Assembly: GCF_000422485.1 (NCBI RefSeq)
Contig: NZ_KE383853.1
Coordinates: 163,539-227,538, forward strand
From: Paenibacillus pasadenensis DSM 19293
GTDB lineage: Bacteria; Bacillota; Bacilli; Paenibacillales; Paenibacillaceae
DNA length: 64,000 nt
Direction: 5' to 3'
This document shows positions 17,535-25,565 of the stretch, piece by piece; the first letter of the stretch is position 1, and every line of letters begins with the position of its first letter. Made by a program: the position numbers and the translations under genes. Under the pieces are notes generated by a model that did no database searches, was not told where the DNA came from, and worked only from the letters and a program-made list of their open reading frames with translations.

Positions 17535-18704
17535 TTAAGTTTTTACGCGTATCCAGCGTTCCTCTTCGTGGCTCTGAAGGATGGCTTCGGTAATGCACAT
17601 GGACAAGTGCCCGTCCTCAAAGGTAGCGAAGTTCGGCCGATCCATGCGCGGATCCTTGCCGTCGCGGATGAAGGCATAATATTGAAGCATCATGTTCTTC
17701 AACGAATCCGGCCAGCCTTCCGTATGCCCGCCGGGGTGGTGGATCGATGTCCGGGCTTCCTCCAGGAACAGCGACGGATCCGCCATCAGCACCTCGTTCG
17801 ATTTGTCCCGGTGACCGATCCAAAGGCTGGCCGGCTCCTCTTGCTTCCAGTACGCCGACTTCCGGTTTCCGTTCAGCTCGAAGCTCAGCGCATTTTTGCG
17901 GCCCGCGCTGACTTGGGAAACCGTAAAGGAGCCCCTGCCCCCATCCTCGAACCGGACAAGCACCGTCGCGCAATCCTCGGTGCTGACAGGCATCTCTTCA
18001 TAGGCGGTCTCGCCGCCGTCCGTCTGCAGGCCGAACGTTGCACCGCTCGCGATCGGCTTTTTCCGGAACGGGTGGACCGTCCATAAATCCGCAAAGACGG
18101 CCGTAATCCGCTTGCCCGTCACATACTGCACCGTATCGCACCAGTGCGAGCCGATGTCTGCGACTGCCCGCGACCGTCCGCCGACTGCTTGGTCGAGCCG
18201 CCAATTGTAGTCGGTATCGAACAACAGCCAGTCCTGCAAATAGCTGCCGTGCACGAGATGAATCGGGCCAAGCTCGCCTTGCTTTACCATCTCGGCCAGC
18301 TGCTTCATCATTGGATATTGCCGGTAGTTGAAATTGACGCCGTGCACGACGCCGCGTTCGCGCGCCAGGCGCAGCAGCTCTGCAGACTCGCGGCTTGTCA
18401 TCGCCAGCGGCTTCTCGGACAGCACATGCTTGCCCGAAGCGATAATCGCTTTGTTGATCTCAAAATGAAGGTGGTTCGGCGTGCAGTTATGCACGACGTC
18501 GATGTCCGGATCGGCCAGCAGCGCCCGGTAATCGCCATAGGCAAGCGGCACGCCGAGCTGCGCCGCTTTCTCGCGCGCCTTCTGCTGCCCCTCCTGGGCC
18601 ACAGCAACCACTTCGACGAATTCGAGCCGACGCATGGCCTCAATATGCGCCGGGCCGATAAAACCGGTTCCGATGACGCCCGCCCGAATTTTGGGGGCCG
18701 TCAT
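17535..18704 (-). CDS. Gfo/Idh/MocA family oxidoreductase
   Basis: 389 aa. N-terminal Rossmann fold (AGVIGTGFIGPAH), the NADP/NAD-loop motif S-E-K-P-L-A at about residue 96 (catalytic Lys of EKP) and, in the C-terminal domain, A-D-I-G-S-H-W-C-D carrying the conserved His. The second half is the usual beta-sheet substrate domain. It overlaps the permease gene by 4 bp (ATGA), so it is translationally coupled to sugar uptake. Members oxidise myo-inositol, glucosides, levoglucosan or related polyols; the substrate here is unknown. Only distantly related to the other three Gfo/Idh/MocA genes in the window. Confidence 0.9.
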   Translation of the reverse strand: MTAPKIRAGVIGTGFIGPAHIEAMRRLEFVEVVAVAQEGQQKAREKAAQLGVPLAYGDYRALLADPDIDVVHNCTPNHLHFEINKAIIASGKHVLSEKPLAMTSRESAELLRLARERGVVHGVNFNYRQYPMMKQLAEMVKQGELGPIHLVHGSYLQDWLLFDTDYNWRLDQAVGGRSRAVADIGSHWCDTVQYVTGKRITAVFADLWTVHPFRKKPIASGATFGLQTDGGETAYEEMPVSTEDCATVLVRFEDGGRGSFTVSQVSAGRKNALSFELNGNRKSAYWKQEEPASLWIGHRDKSNEVLMADPSLFLEEARTSIHHPGGHTEGWPDSLKNMMLQYYAFIRDGKDPRMDRPNFATFEDGHLSMCITEAILQSHEEERWIRVKT

Positions 18705-19684
18705 TTTTTGATCGCCTTTTTGCCGAACATCACGGCAAGGATGATGATCAGGCCCTTGATCATCATCTGCTGGGAAACGTCGAGGCCCATGATGATCAAG
18801 CCATTGTTGATCGTTCCGATCATGATAGCGCCGACGACCGTTCCAATGATCGTGCCGACGCCGCCGAACAGGCTCGTGCCGCCGAGAATGACCGCGGCGA
18901 TGACCGAGAGCTCGTCGCCTTCGCCGAAGGAGAATCGGCCGGCGTTCATCCGGCCCGCATAGAGAAGCCCTGCCAGACCGGCCATCAAACCGGTGCCAAG
19001 GAAGACGAGCAGCTTGATCCGCATCGTCTTGACGCCGGAGAAGCGGGCGGCGGTCTCATTGCCGCCCGTGGCCAGCGTCTGTCGGCCGAACGACGTTTTG
19101 CGCAAAATCACGTGTGCGATGATCGTGAACACGAGCGTCCAGATGAGCAGAACCGGAATCGGGCCGATATCGCCCGCACCGAAAATAAAGTTGAACGTGT
19201 CGCTCACGATCGGCACCGGCGCCGTGTCCGTGACCCACATGGCAACCCCCTTGACCGCCCCCATCGTACCTAGCGTCACGAGGAAGGAAGGGATAGCCGC
19301 CTTCGTCACCAGCATGCCGTTGACGAGCCCGACAAGAACGCCGGTTCCGAGTCCGGCGACGAGACCGCCGATGACGCCGAAGCCATGCGACACCGCCAGG
19401 GCGCCCGTCAGCGAAGACAAGGCGGCGATGGAGCCGACAGAGAGGTCGATCTCGCCCGTGCTGATCACGAATGTCATCGCCAGACCCATCAGCGAGATGG
19501 TCGCCGTCTGCCGCACGATATTGAGCAGATTGCCCGTCGTCAGAAAGCCGTCCGAATACAAGGTAACGGAGAAGTAGATGAGCACGCCGATGAATGCGAT
19601 ATAGACGATATAGTTGCGCCAGTCAAAGCCCTTGAGCCCCGCAAACGGAGCCGGTGTTGCCGGATTAATACCCTTGGATGGCAT
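18701..19684 (-). CDS. Sugar ABC transporter permease (RbsC type)
   Basis: 327 aa with about eight to ten hydrophobic segments and the BPD_transp_2 signature (MTFVISTGEIDLSVGSIAAL; later LGGTSLFGGVGTIIGTVVGA). This is the monosaccharide (CUT2) permease class. It overlaps the ATPase gene upstream by 20 bp and the dehydrogenase downstream by 4 bp. Only one permease gene is present, as expected for a homodimeric CUT2 channel. Confidence 0.94.
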   Translation of the reverse strand: MPSKGINPATPAPFAGLKGFDWRNYIVYIAFIGVLIYFSVTLYSDGFLTTGNLLNIVRQTATISLMGLAMTFVISTGEIDLSVGSIAALSSLTGALAVSHGFGVIGGLVAGLGTGVLVGLVNGMLVTKAAIPSFLVTLGTMGAVKGVAMWVTDTAPVPIVSDTFNFIFGAGDIGPIPVLLIWTLVFTIIAHVILRKTSFGRQTLATGGNETAARFSGVKTMRIKLLVFLGTGLMAGLAGLLYAGRMNAGRFSFGEGDELSVIAAVILGGTSLFGGVGTIIGTVVGAIMIGTINNGLIIMGLDVSQQMMIKGLIIILAVMFGKKAIKK

Positions 19685-21164
19685 ACTGAAGCTCCTCCTC
19701 TGTGTGGATGTCCTGCCGCTGCAATTCCTTGATAAGCCGGCCTTCGTGCATGATCAGCACCCGGTCGCTGAGCGCCAGCAGCTCTGGCAATTCGGAGGAA
19801 ACGACCAGTACTGCTTTACCGCTCTCCGCCATTTCGCGGACGATGTCGATGATTTCGGTTTTGGCGCCGATGTCGACACCGATTGTCGGCTCGTCGAGCA
19901 GAAGAACTTCCGGATCGTTCGCCAGCCATTTGGCGAGAACGATCTTTTGCTGGTTGCCCCCCGACAGCAGGTTGCTCGTTTTGAAAATGCTGTCCGTCTT
20001 GATCTTCAGCCGTTCGACCATTCGCTTGCTGACGTCGTTCGCTTTGCGGTCGTCAAGCCAGAGACCCTTCTTCATCTTGCGGATGACCGGCAGGATCATG
20101 TTGTCCCGCACGCTGTGCTGCAGCACCAGACCTTGCACGCGCCGATCCTCCGGGATGAGCGCAATGCCCGCGTCAATGGCATCGGTCGCGCTGCGAATCA
20201 CGCGCCGTTTGCCGCCGATGCGGATTTCGCCGCCGTCCATCGGATCAATACCAAAAATGGTGCGAAGCAGCTCCGTCCGCCCGCTTCCCATTAGGCCGGC
20301 AATGCCGACAATTTCGCCGGGTCGGATGCTCAGGCTCACGTCGCGGACGCGTTCGCCTGAGGAGACGCCGACAAGCTCCAACACTGGCGCCGCTTCCTTC
20401 GCATAGTCGCGCTCCACCCATTCGAACGCCTTATTGAAAGACTTTCCGACAATATGCTGGATCACCGTCTCAAGGTTTGTCTCCTTGATCACTTCCGTCG
20501 TGATTTTACGGCCGTCCCTTAGAATCGTGATCCGGTCGCAAATTTTGAAAATTTCGTCCATCCGGTGCGAAATATAAATAATGGCATAACCTTTAGCCTT
20601 CAGCTTTTCGATGAACGAGAACAGCACTTCCGTCTCCGTCTTTGTCAGCGACGAGGTCGGCTCGTCCATAATGAGCACTTGCGCTTCCTGCGACAACGCT
20701 TTCGCGATTTCGGTCATCTGCCAATAGCCGACGCCGAGGCTCTGCACGACATCGTCCGGCTTGATGTCAACGCCCAGGTCGTTCAAAAGCTTCGCCGTCC
20801 GGATTTTGTTGTCCCTGTCATCCAGCAGCCTCATCGCCGTCTTCGTCTCGCGCGTCAGAAAGATGTTTTGTGCAACGGTGAGCGTCGGAATCAGACTGAA
20901 CTCCTGGAAGATCATCGAGATATTGTTCGCCCTCGCGTCTTCATAACTGTGAATCGCAACGGGCTTGCCTTCGATCCGGATTTCGCCTTTGTCTGCGGAA
21001 TACACGCCGGTGAGAATTTTCATAAGGGTCGATTTGCCCGCCCCGTTGCCGCCCATCAGCGCATGAACCTCGCCTTTGTTCACCGAGAAGCTGACATCGT
21101 CAAGAACCGTAATGCCGTTAAACGCCTTGGAAATGCTCGTCATCTCCAGCACGGGTTGATCCAT
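19665..21164 (-). CDS. Sugar ABC transporter ATP-binding protein (RbsA/MglA type)
   Basis: Fused double-ATPase of CUT2 sugar importers, about 499 aa from ATG 21164 (MDQPVLEMTSISKAFNGI); ATG 21170 is also in frame but too close to the AAGGTGA site. First Walker A GGNGAGKST, Walker B VLIMDEPTSSL; the second half has the degenerate A-loop (G-L-M-G-S-G-R-T-E-L) and signature L-S-G-G-N-Q-Q-K-I-V-L-A-K-W-L, which is typical of RbsA. It follows the binding-protein gene by about 60 bp and overlaps the permease gene. Confidence 0.94.
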   Translation of the reverse strand: MDQPVLEMTSISKAFNGITVLDDVSFSVNKGEVHALMGGNGAGKSTLMKILTGVYSADKGEIRIEGKPVAIHSYEDARANNISMIFQEFSLIPTLTVAQNIFLTRETKTAMRLLDDRDNKIRTAKLLNDLGVDIKPDDVVQSLGVGYWQMTEIAKALSQEAQVLIMDEPTSSLTKTETEVLFSFIEKLKAKGYAIIYISHRMDEIFKICDRITILRDGRKITTEVIKETNLETVIQHIVGKSFNKAFEWVERDYAKEAAPVLELVGVSSGERVRDVSLSIRPGEIVGIAGLMGSGRTELLRTIFGIDPMDGGEIRIGGKRRVIRSATDAIDAGIALIPEDRRVQGLVLQHSVRDNMILPVIRKMKKGLWLDDRKANDVSKRMVERLKIKTDSIFKTSNLLSGGNQQKIVLAKWLANDPEVLLLDEPTIGVDIGAKTEIIDIVREMAESGKAVLVVSSELPELLALSDRVLIMHEGRLIKELQRQDIHTEEELQYAIQGY

Positions 21165-21202
21165 TCGCATTCACCTTCTTTATGGGATGGCGAAAGGACG
21201 CC

Positions 21203-21234
21203 AAGGAGCGGCCTTCCGCCTGATGCTGCTCCTT
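21203..21234 (-). other. Intercistronic hairpin after binding-protein gene
   Basis: AAGGAGC/GCTCCTT stem with an inner GC-rich segment, overlapping the binding-protein stop codon. No T tract, so probably 3' stabilisation or processing rather than termination. Confidence 0.4.
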
Positions 21235-22405
21235 ATTGCTTCAGCGCGTTCTTCACGCTGTCCGGGGCGTCCTGACCGTAAATCAGCTTCCAGCTGTCGA
21301 GCACACTCTCTTTCGTCACCTTGATTGCCGGGGACGCGACGTAGGCGGGAGCCTGTTTACCCAGCAGCGCGTAGCCCGCCAGAATCGCCTGCGCCACGCC
21401 CTGGTCGTAAGGCAGCTGGGCGCCGAGACCGCGGACGATGCCGTCGGACGCAATCGAAATCGCCACGTTCGTGCCGAGGTCGACCGTCGTTACGATCAGA
21501 TCGTTCCGCCCGGCCGTCCGGGCGGCCGCCATAACGCCTTCGGCCGGCACGTCCCATGGGGCAAAGATGCCCTGAATGTCAGGATGGCGCGTCAGCATCG
21601 CCGAAGCGACCTCCTCGCCCTTGTTCGGATCCGTAATGCCGCCCCGAGCAACGATTTCGATGTTCGGGTATTTTTCCTTCATTCGCTTCTCAAAGGCGTC
21701 CGAGCGGTTCTTCGTGACAAAGAAGTTAACGTCATGGAAGACTACTCCCACCTTCCCCTTGCCGCCGAGCTTCTCGGCCATGATGTCCGCAGCGAGCGCT
21801 CCGTTGCCGTAGTTGTCGCCCGATACGATGCTGATGTAATCTTTTCCGGGCTCCATGCCCTGCGCCGCGCCGTCCATAAACACGAGCTTGACGCCCTGCT
21901 CAACGGCTTTCTTGTAGGAGCTGGCCATCGACACTGCATCGACCGGAACCGAAATCATGACGTCGGGCTTCTTCGCCAGCACCGTCTCGATGTCGTTCAC
22001 CTGCTTCTCTGCTTTGAACTGGGCGTCCGTTAGCGCCACTACCTTGATGCCCATCCGCTCAAAGGTGTTCTTCATGGCGCCGACGGCTGCATTCATGTAA
22101 TCGGTGCCGGAGTAATGCATGACGATGGCGGCCGTGTAATGGCCATCCTTAATCTTCTTGAGATCGTCCTCGGCGAGCTTCAGTTCCTTGGCGGACACCG
22201 CCTTCTCCCCGTTCGGACCGATGTCCTGAACCGGCAGGTCCGGGATGTTCGGATTGATCGTAAGCGGTCCGGATGCTTCCTCGCTGTAGTTTTTGGAAGC
22301 GACCTCCTCCGCCGACGTATTTGTTTTTGCCGAGCCGCAGCCGGCCAGCGCCAGCCCGCTGACGAGCAGAACCGCGATAACGGTTGTCCAAGACTTTCTC
22401 TTCAT
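21233..22405 (-). CDS. Sugar-binding lipoprotein (periplasmic-binding protein type 1, CUT2) copy 1
   Basis: 390 aa from ATG 22405 after a GGGGGAAGC site. Lipoprotein signal with lipobox (GLALAGC). Ribose-binding-like fold: an atypical N-terminal extension (about 60 residues, N-P-N-I-P-D-L-P-V-Q-D-I-G) precedes the PBP1 domain with P-V-D-A-V-S-M-A-S-S-Y-K-K-A, D-N-Y-G-N-G and GLGAQLPYDQGVAQAILAGY. First gene of the transporter operon. It is clearly paralogous to the binding protein at 28.7-29.9 kb, and the two promoters share an element. The ligand is unknown. Confidence 0.92.
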   Translation of the reverse strand: MKRKSWTTVIAVLLVSGLALAGCGSAKTNTSAEEVASKNYSEEASGPLTINPNIPDLPVQDIGPNGEKAVSAKELKLAEDDLKKIKDGHYTAAIVMHYSGTDYMNAAVGAMKNTFERMGIKVVALTDAQFKAEKQVNDIETVLAKKPDVMISVPVDAVSMASSYKKAVEQGVKLVFMDGAAQGMEPGKDYISIVSGDNYGNGALAADIMAEKLGGKGKVGVVFHDVNFFVTKNRSDAFEKRMKEKYPNIEIVARGGITDPNKGEEVASAMLTRHPDIQGIFAPWDVPAEGVMAAARTAGRNDLIVTTVDLGTNVAISIASDGIVRGLGAQLPYDQGVAQAILAGYALLGKQAPAYVASPAIKVTKESVLDSWKLIYGQDAPDSVKNALKQ

Positions 22406-22468
22406 TTTGCTTCCCCCGCTCTTTCGCCAGTATGTCGAATCGGACACTCGCGAACGATTCGTAACCTG

Positions 22469-22534
22469 AGTATATCGGGAGCGAGGGAACGGCTGTAGCC
22501 GACGATTTTAACCCCACGGGGGGAAATTTTTAGC
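22469..22534 (-). promoter_or_regulatory. Activator-type promoter of sugar-binding protein copy 1
   Basis: Minus strand: half-site GCTAAAAAT (22534-22526), half-site GTTAAAAT (22512-22505) starting 22 bp later, then -10 TATACT (22474-22469) without a good -35. The same three elements occur at identical spacing at 30048-30113. The layout suits an AraC-type (YesN) activator. Confidence 0.7.
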
Positions 22535-22568
22535 CGGACAATTCTGGAAAAGAACCTTTCTTAGCGAC

Positions 22569-22604
22569 AAAAAAACCGGGTTCGCAAACGATTCGCGAAC
22601 CCGG
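22569..22604 (-). terminator. Terminator after the orphan binding-protein gene
   Basis: Perfect 10-bp stem CCGGGTTCGC/GCGAACCCGG with seven T on the minus strand. Confidence 0.88.
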
Positions 22605-22622
22605 CGCAACCCGGCACTCCAT

Positions 22623-24038
22623 TCAATAGCCTTCCATGATCATCCATTGCGAGGCGGTGTCCGCCGCATGGTCCAGCGCCGCCTTGGCCGATTGCCTGCC
22701 GGACAGGTAGCTCTGTACCGCGGTCTGCACGGCTTCGGACAGCTGATTATAGTTCTTGATGCGCGGCCGGCCCACGCCGACGCGCAGCGACGCCCCCAGG
22801 ACGTCGTAATATTCCCGATGAGACGCATCCGGCAGATGCCGCGCCTCCTCATAGGCCGACATGCGCGTCACATGGTGACGGTATTTCAGATAGCCCTTCT
22901 GGGCCTCGGCCCCCGTCAGGTAAGCGGCGAGATCGAAGGCCGCCTGCTTCTGCCGGGAGTACCTGTTGACGGCCAGTCCCCACGAACCGAAGTGGGGCCC
23001 CCGGACGATCGTGCCGTTTTGTTCCACGCCGGGAAACATGAACGAGCCTACCTGACCGTGCACCTTAGGATTCAGCTTCATGTCGTGATAATTCATCCCC
23101 ATCGCCGTCTGCCCGTAACCGAAGGCAATCTCCACCTCGTCCCAGGTGTACCCCGTTACGCCCGGAGGCGTCACCTTGTTCTTGAAAATCCAATCTCCGT
23201 AAGTCTCCAGCGCCTTGACCCCAGCCGGCGAGTTGAAGACCGGGCTTAAATTCCGGTCGAACAGCTCCCCGCCGTACACATTGAGGAACGATTTGAAATC
23301 GACGAAATTGGCTTCGCTCATGCCCGCCATCAGCGTCGTGCCGTACAGGTCGATCGCTCCGTCCCCGTCCGTGTCGCGCGTAAAGAACCGAGCGAGGTCG
23401 AGGTACTCGTCCAGCGTCTGCGGCACTTCGAGCTCGCGGCCGTACCGCTCCCGGAATGCGGCGCGGTTGGACGGATCAAGGAACAGATCCTTCCGATAGC
23501 TGACGGTCAGCACATTGGACTGAATGGGCAGGCTCCAAATATCGAAGCCGGCGTTTTGAACGCGGTCCACGTCGACGACATCCATGGCAGGCGGCTGCTG
23601 GCGCGACTGAATCGGATCGAAGACAGACGTATCCAGAAATACCTTGGCGATAAAATCGTCGACGCGAATCGGCGGATCCGCGCTCCGGATGTAGGCGGAC
23701 AGCGGTTCAAGATGAGAAAGGATACGCGGCATCCAAGGCGTATCAACGGCCATAAGATCATACTGGTCGCTCTTCCGCGCAAACTCTGAAAACACTTTTT
23801 CCTGCAGACTGTTGTACGGAAACGTATCGACTTCAACCGCTTGGCCGGTCATGGCCTGATAGCGCTCGGTCGCCGGAATGACGGCCTCCGAGCCGGCTTC
23901 AACCGTTGCATACAGCACCCGCAGCGGCCGCTTCGCCGGGAGCTGCTCCTCAAGCCCGCCGCCGGCTGACTGGCTGCACCCTGCGAGCAGCAGCGAAGCA
24001 GCCAGCAACGTTCTCCATCCGACTCGCAATCGTTTCAT
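22623..24038 (-). CDS. Extracellular solute-binding protein family 1 lipoprotein without cognate permeases
   Basis: 471 aa from ATG 24038 (MKRLRVGWRTLLAASLLLAGC, lipobox LLAGC). Family 1 fold: K-R-P-L-R-V-L-Y-A-T-V-E-A-G-S-E, then I-P-A-T-E-R-Y-Q-A-M-T-G and, near the middle, T-L-D-E-Y-L-D-L-A-R-F-F-T-R-D. Such proteins bind oligosaccharides or polyols. No family-1-type permease genes lie nearby; it is 28 bp downstream of the YesN-type regulator on the same strand and ends in a terminator. This suggests a role in sensing for the divergent kinase rather than bulk transport, though it could share permeases encoded elsewhere. Confidence 0.87.
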   Translation of the reverse strand: MKRLRVGWRTLLAASLLLAGCSQSAGGGLEEQLPAKRPLRVLYATVEAGSEAVIPATERYQAMTGQAVEVDTFPYNSLQEKVFSEFARKSDQYDLMAVDTPWMPRILSHLEPLSAYIRSADPPIRVDDFIAKVFLDTSVFDPIQSRQQPPAMDVVDVDRVQNAGFDIWSLPIQSNVLTVSYRKDLFLDPSNRAAFRERYGRELEVPQTLDEYLDLARFFTRDTDGDGAIDLYGTTLMAGMSEANFVDFKSFLNVYGGELFDRNLSPVFNSPAGVKALETYGDWIFKNKVTPPGVTGYTWDEVEIAFGYGQTAMGMNYHDMKLNPKVHGQVGSFMFPGVEQNGTIVRGPHFGSWGLAVNRYSRQKQAAFDLAAYLTGAEAQKGYLKYRHHVTRMSAYEEARHLPDASHREYYDVLGASLRVGVGRPRIKNYNQLSEAVQTAVQSYLSGRQSAKAALDHAADTASQWMIMEGY

Positions 24039-24066
24039 CCCGGCTGTCCCTCTTCCGCATGGCATC

Positions 24067-25500
24067 CTAATGATGATCCTCCGGCCCCCCGTCGATTCCG
24101 TGCTGCTTGCGGAATTCGGAAGGCGAATAGCCGAATTCCCGTTTGAACAGGCTTCTGAAGTAGGCATGGTCCGCGTAACCGGTCTCCTCGGCGATTTCAT
24201 TGATTTTTTTTGAGGTTCGCAGCAGACGGTCCTTGGCCTGCATCAGCCGTTTGCGCGTCAAGTAACGGACAAAATTAACCCCCATCTGCTGTTTGAACAT
24301 CCGGCTCAGCGTGACGGGATGAACGTTAACCGCCTCCGCAACCGCCTCCAGACTGACATTCATGTCGTTGGAATTCTCGATGAGCGCCAAAGCCTGCTGG
24401 AACCAGCTCCCCACTGGCTGCTCCCGCTCGGCGCGCTCCTGCCGCTCCACGTCCTGAAACGCCTTTACGCCGCCCAGAACGATACGCCGCAACCGTTGCT
24501 GAAGCTGTTCCCAGGAGACATGGTTCGACACCCATTGCTGCCAATAGCGCAGCGAATCCTCGTCGACGATGAACATGTCCTTCTTCGTCAGCCCTTCATC
24601 CAAAAGCGCCATCAAATAGGCGCACTGGTGCTCCAGAGCGTTATAATCCAGCTGGCCGAGGCAATCCATCCATTCGCCGAATGCAAGCTCCAATGGCGCG
24701 TACTCGCCGCCGCGCGCGTGAAGGACGATCCGCTGCCGGCAGGCATCGGCCCGACGCCCCCATTCCCTGTCCGAGCGAACGCCATAATCCGCTGCCGCCG
24801 GACGCGGATGGAAAAACATGCGGGATCTGTGCTTCCGGTACTCGGCAAGCAAGGAAGGGAGGAAAGCCGCCTTTTCCCGGAAGCCGCCGGATGCCGGCTC
24901 TACCGTCGTGCCGATGACCGCCCCTTCCGTTCCGTCTTTCAACGCGAAGGTAAATACAAGGCCGGTTTCACCGTTAGATGGGCTTGTTGCCGATCCCGGG
25001 TCCACAAAGGAGATCGCCTTCCATAGCCGCTCGTCGAACCAAATTCCCGCTTCCTGCGGCGCAATCCCGAAACCGGCCAGCAAGGGAATGCTTGCCGCTT
25101 CGATTCGTTGCCGCACGTCCTGGAGCAACGACATTTGCAAGGAGGTGCGAATCTTCTCCACGATTTCTCTGAGTTGTGCGCGATCCGCAGGCTTCAGCAG
25201 ATAGTCCGATGCTCCATATTGAAGCGCTTGCCTCGCGTATTCAAAATCATCGTACCCTGATATAATGACCACATGCATGGCCGGGTAACTGGCTTTCAGC
25301 CGTTTGAGGATGTCAAGCCCCCCGATCTCCGGCATGCGAATATCCAGGAAGGCAAGATCGGGACGCACCATATCCATTCGCTCCAACGCCTGATGACCGA
25401 ATTCGGCGTCAAATATTTCGTCGTCCGGAAACAGCGCATTCAGCTTTTGGAGAATGCTCATCCGGACCTCCTGTTCGTCGTCGACGACGCAAATTTTCAT
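24067..25500 (-). CDS. Response regulator with AraC-type DNA-binding domain (YesN family)
   Basis: 477 aa. Start ATG 25500 (MKICVVDDEQEVRMS). Receiver domain 1-120 with phospho-acceptor Asp53 (LAFLDIRMPE) and K-P-A-D at the end; a long linker 130-370; AraC helix-turn-helix pair in the last 100 residues (VSLEAVAEAVNVHPVTLSRM ... INEIAEETGYADHAYFRSLF). Divergent from the YesM-type kinase with only 65 bp between start codons. It probably binds the paired GCTAAAAAT elements ahead of the two sugar-binding-protein genes. Confidence 0.92.
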   Translation of the reverse strand: MKICVVDDEQEVRMSILQKLNALFPDDEIFDAEFGHQALERMDMVRPDLAFLDIRMPEIGGLDILKRLKASYPAMHVVIISGYDDFEYARQALQYGASDYLLKPADRAQLREIVEKIRTSLQMSLLQDVRQRIEAASIPLLAGFGIAPQEAGIWFDERLWKAISFVDPGSATSPSNGETGLVFTFALKDGTEGAVIGTTVEPASGGFREKAAFLPSLLAEYRKHRSRMFFHPRPAAADYGVRSDREWGRRADACRQRIVLHARGGEYAPLELAFGEWMDCLGQLDYNALEHQCAYLMALLDEGLTKKDMFIVDEDSLRYWQQWVSNHVSWEQLQQRLRRIVLGGVKAFQDVERQERAEREQPVGSWFQQALALIENSNDMNVSLEAVAEAVNVHPVTLSRMFKQQMGVNFVRYLTRKRLMQAKDRLLRTSKKINEIAEETGYADHAYFRSLFKREFGYSPSEFRKQHGIDGGPEDHH

Positions 25501-25565
25501 AATCGGACTTGCTCCTTCCGGCCAACCTGAGCTGGAGTACGTCACACGCCAGGAGGAAGCCTTAC

